Part shown: positions 26,441 to 35,192 of the stretch, in pieces
How positions within the stretch are numbered: position 1 is the first letter of the stretch
How the letters are laid out: the number at the start of each line of letters is the position of its first letter
Assembly (NCBI GenBank): GCA_022711465.1
Contig: JAKLEZ010000003.1
Coordinates: 310,001 to 374,000, forward strand
Reading direction: 5' to 3'
DNA: 64,000 nt
Source: Planctomycetota bacterium
GTDB taxonomy: Bacteria > Planctomycetota > Phycisphaerae > UBA1845 > PWPN01
Notes under the pieces: generated by a model
What the model saw: only the letters and a program-made list of their open reading frames with translations
The model's database searches: none
What the model was told of the DNA's origin: nothing
Made by a program: the position numbers and the translations under genes

Positions 26441-27367
26441 TCAGCGGGCGCTGGTCCCTGTTTCGCTGCCTCCGCCGACCTCCTCGCGGACCACGTACAG
26501 CGGCCGGTGCTTCACCTCTTCGAACACCCGCCCGATGTACTCCGCGATGATGCCCAGGCAGATGAGCTGGACCCCGCCGAGGATGAGAATGGTCATGATC
26601 AGGGCCGGCCAGCCGCGAGCCAGATTCCAGCCGTTCCACCAGGCGAATAGAACGTAAACGGCGTACGCGAGCCCGGCCAGCAGCGTCACGAGACCCAGCA
26701 AAGACGCCAGCCGCAACGGAATGATCGAAAACGACAGCACCGCGTTGAGGGCCATGCGGGCCGTTTGGTGCAGTGTGTAGGCCCGCTGACCGGCAAACCG
26801 CTCGCGATCCTGGTATCCCACGCCGGCCTGCCGGAAGCCCAGCCAGCTCAACATGCCCCGAATGAACCGGGTCCGCTCCGGCATGTGCCGGAAGGCCTCC
26901 ACCACTCGGCGATCCATCAGCCGGAAGTCGGCCGATTCGGGAGGTATTCGCACCCTCATCAGCCGGTTGATGATCCGATATCCCAGCCGCGGCTTGACCC
27001 CCTCTCGGTAGGCGTACACGATGTCGTAGCCCTCGGCCCATCGCTCGACGAAGCGGCGGATCAACTCCGGCGGATGCTGTAGGTCGGCGTCCATGACCAC
27101 GACCGCGTCGCCGCGGGCATGGTCGATCCCCGCCGATAAAGCCGCCTGATGCCCGAAGTTGCGCGACAGGCTCACCGCCCGCACCCGCGCGTCCCGCCCG
27201 GCCAGATCGCGCAACCGGGCCAGCGTTCCATCCCGGCTTCCGTCGTCGACAAACAGGAACTCGGCATCGCCGCCGACGCAGCTGACCACCTCACAGAGCT
27301 GCCCGTACAGCTCGGCCACGTTCTCGGCCTCGTTGTAGCACGGGATGACCACCGACAGCCTCGGCAT
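26441..27367 (-). CDS. Family 2 glycosyltransferase with two C-terminal membrane helices (DPM1/GtrB type)
   Basis: A 308-residue membrane-anchored glycosyltransferase. It has LSVVIPCYNEAENV, the acceptor loop FVDDGSRDGT, NFGHQAALSAGIDHARGD and metal/nucleotide motif DADLQHPPE. SADFRLMDRRV and two TM helices near the C-terminus are typical of polyprenyl-phosphate glycosyltransferases such as GtrB and ArnC. It would load a sugar onto undecaprenyl phosphate. The start is set at 27367, where the panB stop and this ATG share a base (TGATG), implying translational coupling to panB, an odd metabolic pairing. Confidence 0.92.
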   Translation of the reverse strand: MPRLSVVIPCYNEAENVAELYGQLCEVVSCVGGDAEFLFVDDGSRDGTLARLRDLAGRDARVRAVSLSRNFGHQAALSAGIDHARGDAVVVMDADLQHPPELIRRFVERWAEGYDIVYAYREGVKPRLGYRIINRLMRVRIPPESADFRLMDRRVVEAFRHMPERTRFIRGMLSWLGFRQAGVGYQDRERFAGQRAYTLHQTARMALNAVLSFSIIPLRLASLLGLVTLLAGLAYAVYVLFAWWNGWNLARGWPALIMTILILGGVQLICLGIIAEYIGRVFEEVKHRPLYVVREEVGGGSETGTSAR

Positions 27368-28224
27368 CAGCAACCTCCGGCAGGTGCCGAAAGCCTCTCG
27401 AGTTCGCCCGGTTTCATGTGGATCGCGTCGGCCTCAACCGGAAACCGCCCGGCATGAATGTCGTCGACGTAGTCTCGGAACGCCTTCGACAGGACCACGG
27501 AGAGATCCAGGTACTGCTTGACCGCCCGCGGCCGATGACCTCCACCCAGTCCGAGCATGTCGTGCAAAACCACGACCGTCGCATCGCAGCGCGGGCCGGA
27601 TACGCATCCGATCACCGGCACCGACGCCCGGGCGGTAATCTCGCCCGCCACTTCGCTCGCCACGGCCTCCAGGAGGAGGAGAGAAGCGCCCGCATCCTCC
27701 AGATGAGCGGCATCCTCGATCAGTTGGGAAGCCTCCTTCGCGTCGCGGCCGAACGCCCGGTAGCCCTCTCGTCCGGTGATCCACTGCGGGAGCAGACCCA
27801 GATGGGCCACAACCGGGATCCCCGAGGCACGGATCGCGGAGACCAGGGCGGTGTCCTTCCCTGTAACCTCGACTTTAACCGCGTCAGCCTGGGTTTCCCG
27901 GACGAAACGCCCACACCCCGCCACCGTGCCCGCCACGTCCTCCTGGCGGTAGAACCAGGGGAGATCGGCCATCACGAACGCCCCCGGCGCCCCGCGACGA
28001 ACCGCCGCGGTGATGCCGAGCAGGAACTCTGCCGGCACGTCGCGGGTGCTCGACAGCCCCAGGACCACCTCCCCCGCGGTGTCGCCGACGAGCAGAACCT
28101 CCACGCCGGACGCGGCCATAAGTCGTGCGAATGCCGCGTCATAGCAGGTCAGAACGCTGAATTTGCGCCCGGCCCGCTTGGCCGCCGCCAGCGTGCCGAC
28201 CGTGATCTTCTCGGGCGTGCTCAT
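27367..28224 (-). CDS. panB: 3-methyl-2-oxobutanoate hydroxymethyltransferase (ketopantoate synthase)
   Basis: First committed step of pantothenate/CoA synthesis: transfers a hydroxymethyl group from methylene-THF to ketoisovalerate. It has 285 residues, decameric barrel family. FSVLTCYDAAFARLM and the metal-site VGDTAGEVVLG (usually GDSLGMVVLG) are present. Also seen are the metal-site Asp in VMADLPW, VKVEVTGKD, VAHLGLLPQ and the catalytic Glu in LLLEAV. The ATG at 28224 starts at the conserved N-terminus; an ATG 12 bases upstream is possible. Coupled to a glycosyltransferase; panC and panD are not in the window. Confidence 0.93.
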   Translation of the reverse strand: MSTPEKITVGTLAAAKRAGRKFSVLTCYDAAFARLMAASGVEVLLVGDTAGEVVLGLSSTRDVPAEFLLGITAAVRRGAPGAFVMADLPWFYRQEDVAGTVAGCGRFVRETQADAVKVEVTGKDTALVSAIRASGIPVVAHLGLLPQWITGREGYRAFGRDAKEASQLIEDAAHLEDAGASLLLLEAVASEVAGEITARASVPVIGCVSGPRCDATVVVLHDMLGLGGGHRPRAVKQYLDLSVVLSKAFRDYVDDIHAGRFPVEADAIHMKPGELERLSAPAGGC

Positions 28225-28443
28225 CCAGTCCAGCATAAGGAGGAATTCACGAATTCACAAGCGATTCGGCCTTGCGAACGATGCTCGGAACGCGGATAAT
28301 AGCTCCTTGCCCTTTGCTCGGCATGGGCGGATGCGATCGACCGTGTCGGGGCACTGTCAGGGCGGCGTCTCCGAGCGGCGATCGGAACGCGGTTGACAAG
28401 CTGATACCTGCTGGTCCGCCGACCAAGACATGGAAATCTGAAT

Positions 28444-29184
28444 ATGGGAGCCACGCTGGACGCACTGCTTCGGCTGCAGACCATCGAGAATCAACTCCGC
28501 AACCTCAATGAGAAGATCCTCTCCAAGCGCCGAAGCGTTGAAGTCTGCCGCAAGCGAGTCTCCAAGCTGGAGCAGCAGATCGCCGAGACCCATCAGAGCA
28601 TCAAGCAGGCTCAGGCCGGCGCCGACCGGTTTGAACTCGACCGCAAGGCCAAGGAAGAACACATCCAGAAGCTCAAGGAAGCCCTCAATCGCACCAAGTC
28701 AAACAAGGAATACGCCGCCCTGTTGACCCAGTTGAACATGGACAAGGCCGACAGCCTCAAGATCGAGGATCAGGTCCTCGCCGTCATGGGCCGCGTCGAC
28801 GAGGAACGCAAGAAGGAACGGGAGTTCAAGGCTAGGCTGGAGAAAGAGCACGCCCAGGTCGCCGAACTGACCCGCGTCGCGGCAGCCAACGAAGCCGGAC
28901 TGGCCGCCGAGGTCAAGGACCTCGAGAACCAACGCGCCGAAGCCGCCGCCCTCGTACCCTTGGGCGTCCTCCAGATCTTCGAGAAAACCTGCGAGAAACA
29001 CGATGGCGAGGCCATGGCCCTGCTCCACAAGACCCACCCCAAGCGGGCCGAGTTCGTGTGCAACGGATGCAACATGGCCATCCCCCTGGAGATCGTCAAC
29101 GCCCTGCAGTCCGGCGACAAGGTCTACCAGTGCCAGACCTGCTCACGCATCCTCTTCCTTGAGTCCAGCGGCATCGCGGTCTGA
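28444..29184 (+). CDS. Coiled-coil/zinc-ribbon protein (CdsZ/DUF164 type)
   Basis: A 246-residue protein with a long antiparallel coiled coil (about residues 5-175, with LNRTKSNKEYAALLTQL, a family hallmark). It ends in a C4 zinc ribbon (VCNGCNMAIP and YQCQTCSRILFLE). This is the widespread DUF164 family, called CdsZ in Chlamydia where a member binds the type III secretion ATPase; elsewhere its role is unclear. No convincing Shine-Dalgarno sequence lies before the ATG at 28444. It is isolated from its neighbours. Confidence 0.9.
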   Translation: MGATLDALLRLQTIENQLRNLNEKILSKRRSVEVCRKRVSKLEQQIAETHQSIKQAQAGADRFELDRKAKEEHIQKLKEALNRTKSNKEYAALLTQLNMDKADSLKIEDQVLAVMGRVDEERKKEREFKARLEKEHAQVAELTRVAAANEAGLAAEVKDLENQRAEAAALVPLGVLQIFEKTCEKHDGEAMALLHKTHPKRAEFVCNGCNMAIPLEIVNALQSGDKVYQCQTCSRILFLESSGIAV

Positions 29185-29454
29185 CGCCGGGGTCTCCCCA
29201 AGTGACATAAGCCCTTGCAGTGATTGAAGTAACGACTAAACCGAAGGCCAGTGGCCCCCCGCCCTCGGCGAGGGTATCATGCTGTCGGTCGTCCAGGCAG
29301 GGGTAGGGGTACGTGTCGTAACTCATTCCCTGGACGGCCTCAACCGATGATCGGACTGTCGGTATAATGATGAGGCAGGGATGGGCGGGCCGACCCTTGC
29401 AGGTCCCAGCCGCTCTGTGTGGATGAACACCCGGCTACTCGCGGGAGGATTTGC
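29185..29454. other. Intergenic region with lipoprotein promoter
   Basis: 270 bases without a gene. A perfect TATAAT box (29363-29368) points toward the small lipoprotein gene, with no good -35 at 16-18 bases upstream. Nothing else recognisable. Confidence 0.5.
29363..29368 (+). promoter_or_regulatory. TATAAT -10 box of the small lipoprotein gene
   Basis: Exact consensus -10 hexamer 87 bases before the ATG at 29455. The -35 region is weak, so an activator or an alternative element may be needed. Confidence 0.5.
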
Positions 29455-29694
29455 ATGAAGCTTTCCCACTTACAGCGATCGTCACGTCGTCGCCTCATGG
29501 CTTTCGGGACCGCCATCCTGCTCGTGGTGGGCGCCGTCGGCTGCAACGATCCCGACGTGCAGACGGCTGTCGTCAACGGCCTGAGCGACTTCGCCCAGGC
29601 GATGATCGCCGCTTTGTTCACGACCCTGCTGCCGAATGCCAGCAGCGCAGTCACCACGAGCCTGATGAGCGCAATATCCGGCGGGCTTTGCTGA
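29455..29694 (+). CDS. Small predicted lipoprotein
   Basis: A 79-residue protein with a basic N-terminus, hydrophobic core and lipobox (LLVVGAVGC, Cys near residue 30). Only about 50 mature residues follow, including an amphipathic stretch (FAQAMIAALFTTLLPN). GGGAGG lies 7 bases before the ATG. No family recognised. Ribosome site, promoter-like box and lipobox together make it a likely real gene. Confidence 0.65.
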   Translation: MKLSHLQRSSRRRLMAFGTAILLVVGAVGCNDPDVQTAVVNGLSDFAQAMIAALFTTLLPNASSAVTTSLMSAISGGLC

Positions 29695-29782
29695 CCCCCG
29701 GCGCCTCCTCGTCGGATCGCTTCCTGACCCCGTCTGCTGATCACCACCCGATCGGGGCACCGCCCCGAGCGGAGCGTGAACC

Positions 29783-30511
29783 TCACTGGCTCCGCCCGCC
29801 GCCAGGGCCGTGCAGCCGCTCCCACTTCTCCTCCGCCTCCGGGCGGCGGATGTACAGAGGCAGCAACTCGCCACCGGGTGTGAATCGCCCCTCCATCGCC
29901 CGGGCCCGACCCACGGCCAGCACATGCTCTGCCCGCGGCCACCACAGCTCCTCCGGCATCACTGTGACACCGCCGGCGTCGATCGCCTGCCGATGGTACG
30001 GAATCCCTTCGCCCAGCACGCTCAGCGGACGCGGGCAGCGGGCCAGAAACTCGGCCGGAGGAGCCATGTGCGCCTCGATCACCTTCTCGTAGGCTCCATC
30101 CCGCAGCGAGAACGCCGCCGCAAAGACCTGGGCCTGCTTGGCATCCAGGAGCACGGCCACGTGCTCCGGCCGCGGTGTTGCCGAGAGCGCGTTGCGCGAG
30201 AGGCCGTCAACGGTGGGAACCGCCACGATCCGGGTGCCGATCGACCACGCCAGCGTGCGGGCAACAGTCACCGCAATCCGCAGACCGGTGAAACTGCCCG
30301 GGCCAATTGAGAGGTAAATGTCGGTAAGGGTGTTCGCCGGCCAGCGCGCTTGCCTGAGCATGCTGTCCACGGCAGGCATGAGCTCACCCGCGTGCCGCAT
30401 CCGTCCGGGCAACCGCTCGGCGCTCACCACGCCCCCTTCCGTCGCCAGAGCGACACTGCCCACCCGGCTGGAGGTCTCGATCACCAGGATGCGCGGTCCT
30501 TGCAGGCTCAT
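29783..30511 (-). CDS. tsaB: tRNA threonylcarbamoyladenosine (t6A37) protein TsaB
   Basis: Scaffold partner of TsaD in making the t6A37 modification of ANN-decoding tRNAs. It has 242 residues. ILVIETSSRVGSVAL, the family signature SIGPGSFTGLRIAVTVARTLAW, and VPTVDGLSRNAL are clear. The start at 30511 matches the conserved N-terminus. TACAAT lies 7 bases before the ATG, with no ribosome site, so the message may be leaderless. Divergent from an alpha/beta hydrolase 36 bases away. The C-terminal 20 residues are Gly/Arg-rich and unconserved. Confidence 0.93.
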   Translation of the reverse strand: MSLQGPRILVIETSSRVGSVALATEGGVVSAERLPGRMRHAGELMPAVDSMLRQARWPANTLTDIYLSIGPGSFTGLRIAVTVARTLAWSIGTRIVAVPTVDGLSRNALSATPRPEHVAVLLDAKQAQVFAAAFSLRDGAYEKVIEAHMAPPAEFLARCPRPLSVLGEGIPYHRQAIDAGGVTVMPEELWWPRAEHVLAVGRARAMEGRFTPGGELLPLYIRRPEAEEKWERLHGPGGGRSQ

Positions 30512-30518
30512 GGCCACC

Positions 30519-30524
30519 ATTGTA
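30519..30524 (-). promoter_or_regulatory. TACAAT -10-like box immediately before tsaB
   Basis: TACAAT read on the minus strand ends 7 bases before the tsaB ATG, the spacing expected if transcription begins at the start codon. Confidence 0.4.
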
Positions 30525-30547
30525 GCGGCACCGGGCTTGCGTCGGCG

Positions 30548-31255
30548 ATGTCCACCCGTTCTACTGCCCGCATGGCCGCACCCCGGGTCATTCTGTTTCC
30601 TGGCATGGGCTGCGACGAGCGGCTCTTCGGCCCGCAGCGCGAAGGGGGGTTGGAGATCGAAACGCCTCCCATGCCGGCGGCGGAGGCGGCCGAGAACCTT
30701 GCGGCGTACGCGGCCCGCATTGCCCGGTCCCTGGAGATCGACCAAACCTGCGTGGTCGGCGGCGTCTCGTTCGGCGGTATGCTGGCTTGTCAGATCGGGT
30801 CACTCGTCCACCCGCGATGCGTGCTGCTGATTGCCTCCTGCCGCGGCAACACCGCCATTCCACGCGCGTTCTGGCCCTTGAGCTGGCTCTCACACTTGTG
30901 CCCCGATTGGTTCATTCGCCGGCGCGGCCAGGCGAGCTGCCGCCTCCTCGCCCGGCTCGAGTCGCTCACTGGGTACCAGTCTCGGCTCATCCGGGACATG
31001 TCCCTGTCAGTGCCTGTGCCCCACCTGCGCCGGATCGGCCGGATGATCCTGCAGTGGAACGGAGACCCACCACCCACCTGCCCCGTCCACCACATCCACG
31101 GTGCCAGGGATCGAATCATCCCCCTCCGCAAGGTCAAGCCCGACGTGGTCATCTCCGACGGGGGTCACATGATCAACCTGACCCATGCGGATCGGGTCAA
31201 TGAGTTCATTGCTCGACACGTCGCCGACGCCGGGGACGCGAGCCGGCGTCGATGA
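30548..31255 (+). CDS. Alpha/beta hydrolase
   Basis: A 235-residue alpha/beta-hydrolase-fold protein. Oxyanion region LFPGMGCDERLF, nucleophile elbow GVSFGGM (Ser), acid region HIHGARDRIIP (Asp) and catalytic His in GGHMINLTHADRV complete the triad. No signal peptide. The frame opens at 30350, inside tsaB antisense, so the ATG at 30548 (or 30572) is taken. No ribosome site. Substrate unknown; probably an esterase or thioesterase. Confidence 0.85.
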   Translation: MSTRSTARMAAPRVILFPGMGCDERLFGPQREGGLEIETPPMPAAEAAENLAAYAARIARSLEIDQTCVVGGVSFGGMLACQIGSLVHPRCVLLIASCRGNTAIPRAFWPLSWLSHLCPDWFIRRRGQASCRLLARLESLTGYQSRLIRDMSLSVPVPHLRRIGRMILQWNGDPPPTCPVHHIHGARDRIIPLRKVKPDVVISDGGHMINLTHADRVNEFIARHVADAGDASRRR

Positions 31256-31327
31256 GCGGAGCCGACCAGGAGGTCAACGGCCCCGCGGCTCGCCGGAATG
31301 GCTCGTGGAGACACCGCGGAAACAGGC

Positions 31328-31352
31328 CGAGCCGGGTTCGTCGCCCGGCTCG
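31328..31352. terminator. Hairpin between convergent genes, likely bidirectional terminator
   Basis: CGAGCCGGG and CCCGGCTCG form a perfect 9-bp stem around a 7-base loop, between the convergent hydrolase and GH123-like genes. There is no T tract. A second stem, TCGTACG/CGTACGA (31363-31382), follows. Confidence 0.55.
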
Positions 31353-31492
31353 CCTGGTGGAATCGTACGCGGCAACGTACGAATGAGTCTATAGGGTCCA
31401 GTGTACCGCCCGCTGTCGCCCGCCGCAACGCCGCGCCCCGGAAAGACCAGCCCGCAAGTTCCGAGGGACATCCCCGGATCTGCGACGCCCGC

Positions 31493-34363
31493 TTACTTCG
31501 GCAGGTACATGTTGCCCAGGGTCACCGGGGCGTACAGATGCCTTCGGGCCCCCGACCAGGAGCCGTACTCGCCCAGACGGGAAATGAACCGCCCGAAATT
31601 GATACCGCAGAACGCCGCTCGCGGACCAAGCGAGGCCAGGGGAATGCGGATCTCCACGCTCCACCGGCCCGAACGAGATTGATCATCCACCGCCGCCGTG
31701 ACTCGGGCTGGCCAGTCCTCGCACCGGGCCACTGGGGCGAGACACGGCACCCCTTGCTGCGTGATCACTGCCCCATTGGCCTTGATCACGACATGGAACA
31801 ACTCGCCAGGGTCGACCACCTTCCCGCTCGGGTCGAGCACCACTTCGACCAGATCCTCGCCCGTTGGCCATAGTCCGTCGTAACGCACCTGATTGTCACG
31901 AGTGAGGCGGCGCTCGGCCATCTTGTCGTCGTCACAGGCAAAAGCGATATACAGGTGCTCGTCGTCATGGGCGACGAATGCGGTGGTGATCTGGGACAAT
32001 CGATCGGGTGAAGGGCGGCCCTGCTTGGGTACGTCCAACGCGCCAACCAGCACGAAGTCGCCGGCGACATTGCCCGCTCCGAGCGGCCAGTCATCGAGCT
32101 TGCCGTTGATGGTCGGTGGCCGGGCCAGCCGCTGCGAGATCAAGATGCACAGTCGGCCGGTTGCCATGACCGCGTCACCAATCTCCGGGGTGAATACCAG
32201 CTTGAACGGCGTGACACCCTCGAGACGGGCTTCCAGCGACGGGGCCTTCATGGCCACATCGCGCCGGGCGGTGCGGGCCGAGGCGAGACTTTGCACCGTC
32301 GCCGTCGTCTCGCCCTGCGTCCAAGTCTGCGGCGCCTCGGCGACGGTCAGCCGCCCGCTCACCGCCTGCCGAGTCGCATTGAACACCGCGACCGTCGCGG
32401 TCACGCTCAGCCCGTCGGGCGTGCCTGGCGAGCCCTGCACCCGGATACCCTCCACGGCCACGCGAACGTTGCGCACCGCTCGGGTGAGCCGGGCCCACTC
32501 AATCTGCTGCGAGAGCCGCTTCGTTTCGCTGGCCTCATCCTGGGCCGGGGCGGAGGCAGGCTGCTGGATCGCCGCGGTCAACTCGTTGGCCATCAGCTTG
32601 CGGGCCAGCGACCACGCGGTCGGGTCAGTCACCCAGCCGTTTGGCCGTCCGTCCAGCAAGTGCTCGCCGTAGCAGCCGGTGCCCCCGAACGGGAAGAGAT
32701 CCTCGGAGAAGATGCGGGCGATCCCCGGACGACGGTTCCGCACCAGCAGCCAGAGGTATTCATAGTCCTGCAACCCGCGCCGCAATCGCTTCAGCCGGAT
32801 CGAGGGTACCGGACCATCCAGCCCGTACGGCTTGCCTGGCCAGAGCAGGCAACCTTCGCTGCCCGAAGACCGGGGCACGCCATCGTCCGCCCATGCGTTG
32901 ACCCCGGGCAGCAGGATGGCATCACAGCCGAACCGGTACGCCTGCCAAGCCAGCGTCCGGGCATCCACCGGCGCCGCCAGCATGGAGAGTGAACCGCTGT
33001 ACGGCGGTCGGTCGGGGCTCAACCACGTTCGCCGCCCCGCCGCCCGCTGCCGGGCGAGTTCTTCGGCATCGGCCAGACTGGCGGGCACCGCCCAGACCGC
33101 AACCAGCTCGCCCAGGTCCACAAAACCATCATCACGCCAACCGTAGGCGGCCATCGACTCCGACGGGACCGGGCACACCATCCTCAGCCGACCATCGATC
33201 TGCTTGAAGAGCTCGCCCAGGGTCTTGTACTGCCGATACCGTTCGGCCAGCGATCGCCCCGGAACCGTCATGTGCACATAGTGCTGATCCATCCAGCGGC
33301 GGGCGACGAAATGCCCGACGCACTGCCGGAGATGGTCCGTCAGCATCCGCTCGTAGTCGGGGGATCCCCACCCGCCATACAGTTCGGGTGGCGGCCGGCG
33401 CTCGTCAATGGGCAGCGGCCACGCAGGAGCTGCTGCCCGGTCGTCGAAAACCGTGCCGTCGATTAGACCCGCGACCAGCCGGTCGTAGTCGGTCCAGTCC
33501 AACTCCGCTTCTCCGGACCCGCCCAGGCGGCGGAAGGGCTGGATGTCGACCAGAATCGGACTGCACCGATGCTCGTGAAGCAGGTGCGTCGCGCCATCCA
33601 GGACGGTCACTGCCGGTTGATAGCCGGGATCGTCGAACGTCAACCGGTTGGGGGTGTACGGACGGCCGTGCAACTCAACGTGCTGGCCCAGCAGCTTGGC
33701 GGTATCGACGGTGGCCAGGGCGGCCAAGTGGCTGGTCTGAGGAAGGGCGAAGGGCCAGACCTCCAGCGTGAAAGCCAGGTTCACGGCCGGCCCACCCGCG
33801 GGCGTGATGTGAATGGCGGAGTCGTATGGGCCCGCCGGCGTGCCGGGCGGAACGCGAACTTCGGCCCAGACCACTTCGCATTCACCGGCGCGAAGCGAGA
33901 TCGGCAAGGCGCCACGCGGGGCCGTCAGCGGCACCAGAACATCCGGGAAGAACCGAAGCCGCCGCAGATCCGGCGTCAGCCGAAGGTACCAAGCCGGGTA
34001 GTCCTCGACGGGCACGCGGACCTCACGGAAGAGGGCGATTCGATCGAGACCCACGGTCTGGTCGCCCATTCGAAGGGGATCGAGAGCGACACTCGTGACC
34101 CTGCCGGCTTGGCGGGTCCGCATCACAATCTGAAAAGCCACAGTCTCATTGACGGCGGCGCTGAGCCGTACCCGCCCATCAGCCTCACGGTAGACTTCAT
34201 TCTCGCCCTCAGGCAGGGCGTCGGGATGGACGGTCACCGATTCCGGCACGACCCAGACCTGGATCGGGCCGGTCGCCGCCGTGAACGAGGCGCATCCCGC
34301 CATGATCGGCAGGCTCAGGCCAACGATGCTGAGCGGTAGGATTCTCACCGTCGAACGACTCAC
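31493..34363 (-). CDS. GH123/DUF4091-like lipoprotein with C-terminal CBM9-like domain
   Basis: A 956-residue envelope protein. It has a lipobox signal (LSLPIMAGC, Cys near residue 24) and an N-terminal beta domain of the kind preceding DUF4091 (VNETVAFQIVMRTRQAGRV, ending EVWPFALP). A barrel of about 350 residues holds DIQPFRRL, ELYGGWGSPDYERMLTDHL, HMTVPGRSLAERYRQY and LRRGLQDYEYLWLL, the last a DUF4091 hallmark. The final 200 residues (NGKLDDWPLG, IAFACDDDKMAERRL) resemble a CBM9 carbohydrate-binding domain. DUF4091 proteins relate to GH123 N-acetyl-galactosaminidases; the catalytic Asp-Glu pair of GH123 is not clearly seen. Start is a GTG. Probably degrades amino-sugar glycans. Confidence 0.82.
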   Translation of the reverse strand: MSRSTVRILPLSIVGLSLPIMAGCASFTAATGPIQVWVVPESVTVHPDALPEGENEVYREADGRVRLSAAVNETVAFQIVMRTRQAGRVTSVALDPLRMGDQTVGLDRIALFREVRVPVEDYPAWYLRLTPDLRRLRFFPDVLVPLTAPRGALPISLRAGECEVVWAEVRVPPGTPAGPYDSAIHITPAGGPAVNLAFTLEVWPFALPQTSHLAALATVDTAKLLGQHVELHGRPYTPNRLTFDDPGYQPAVTVLDGATHLLHEHRCSPILVDIQPFRRLGGSGEAELDWTDYDRLVAGLIDGTVFDDRAAAPAWPLPIDERRPPPELYGGWGSPDYERMLTDHLRQCVGHFVARRWMDQHYVHMTVPGRSLAERYRQYKTLGELFKQIDGRLRMVCPVPSESMAAYGWRDDGFVDLGELVAVWAVPASLADAEELARQRAAGRRTWLSPDRPPYSGSLSMLAAPVDARTLAWQAYRFGCDAILLPGVNAWADDGVPRSSGSEGCLLWPGKPYGLDGPVPSIRLKRLRRGLQDYEYLWLLVRNRRPGIARIFSEDLFPFGGTGCYGEHLLDGRPNGWVTDPTAWSLARKLMANELTAAIQQPASAPAQDEASETKRLSQQIEWARLTRAVRNVRVAVEGIRVQGSPGTPDGLSVTATVAVFNATRQAVSGRLTVAEAPQTWTQGETTATVQSLASARTARRDVAMKAPSLEARLEGVTPFKLVFTPEIGDAVMATGRLCILISQRLARPPTINGKLDDWPLGAGNVAGDFVLVGALDVPKQGRPSPDRLSQITTAFVAHDDEHLYIAFACDDDKMAERRLTRDNQVRYDGLWPTGEDLVEVVLDPSGKVVDPGELFHVVIKANGAVITQQGVPCLAPVARCEDWPARVTAAVDDQSRSGRWSVEIRIPLASLGPRAAFCGINFGRFISRLGEYGSWSGARRHLYAPVTLGNMYLPK

Positions 34364-34585
34364 CTGGGTATCCGGGCGCAGGGCTCGGCGACCTCGATTC
34401 TCCCCCGTCAGGTATGGCCATTCCTATACTGGCAACTCAACTTTCTGGCAACCGTTGCCGACATTAAGAAGATCTGGGCGGGGGTCTAGCACGGGGAGCC
34501 CGCACCAGGCGTGGAGGTTCTCATGCCGGAGAACAGCGGGGTCCCATCGACTTTTCATCAACAGCTGCTGTGGGGGAGATGACGT

Positions 34586-34885
34586 ATGGTCACCCAGTTG
34601 CCCGACGGTTCGGTCGAGTTCACCTTCTATCGTCCCCAGGCACGCCAGGTCTGCTTAGCCGGCGATTTCAACGCCTGGCAGACCTGTTTCCTCATGATCC
34701 GCCATCTGGACGGCTGGTGGCGATGCCGGTTGATGCTCGCTCCAGCCACCTACCAGTTCCGCTATTGTGCCGACGGAATATGGTTCAACGACTATGCGGC
34801 CTTCGGGCTGGAGCACGGGCCCTACGGGCTCAATTCCGTGGTCAAAATCGACCCCGCGCCCGCTGGTGAACGGGTCGCGGCCTGA
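34586..34885 (+). CDS. Single-domain CBM48/AMPK-type glycogen-binding protein
   Basis: A 99-residue protein that is nothing but a CBM48/isoamylase-N domain. It reads FTFYRPQARQVCLAGDFNAW, then WWRCRLMLAPATYQFRYCADGIWFNDY, matching the glycogen-binding beta-sandwich of AMPK-beta and branching enzymes. No signal peptide and no attached enzyme. GGGGAG precedes the ATG by about 9 bases. It could target a partner to glycogen or act as a sensor. It stands just before tRNA-Leu. Confidence 0.85.
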   Translation: MVTQLPDGSVEFTFYRPQARQVCLAGDFNAWQTCFLMIRHLDGWWRCRLMLAPATYQFRYCADGIWFNDYAAFGLEHGPYGLNSVVKIDPAPAGERVAA

Positions 34886-34940
34886 CGCCCAGGGCCCAAG
34901 ATCACCAACCCGCGGCCCGGCTTCGAGGCTGCCCGTTGAC

Positions 34941-34969
34941 TTGACCGCAAACCCACAGGCGATTAGGGT
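34941..34969 (+). promoter_or_regulatory. Possible promoter of tRNA-Leu
   Basis: TTGACC (34941-34946), a 17-base spacer and TAGGGT (34964-34969) precede the tRNA by about 50 bases. The -10 is poor. Confidence 0.4.
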
Positions 34970-35020
34970 ATGGTGTGCGCCAGCCCAGAGGATTGAGCCC
35001 TTCAGGCTGACAAGCCCCCA

Positions 35021-35104
35021 GCCCGGGTGGCGGAACTGGCAGACGCGCATGGTTGAGGGCCATGTAGCCGAAAGGCTGTGGAGGTTCGATCCCTCTCCCG
35101 GGCA
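35021..35104 (+). tRNA. tRNA-Leu (anticodon GAG)
   Basis: 84-base class II tRNA. The acceptor stem is GCCCGGG/CCCGGGC. The anticodon stem CATGG/CCATG holds the loop TTGAGGG, giving GAG. It has a long variable arm (AGCCGAAAGGCT) and the T loop TTCGATC, with discriminator A and no encoded CCA. Confidence 0.95.
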
Positions 35105-35192
35105 GTCATTGTCTTCCAGGCTTCCGATTCCGGTGCGGGGTAGCATCGTAGTCCGCCTCACGGCAAGACCTTGTTTTAACTGGAGTTAAATA

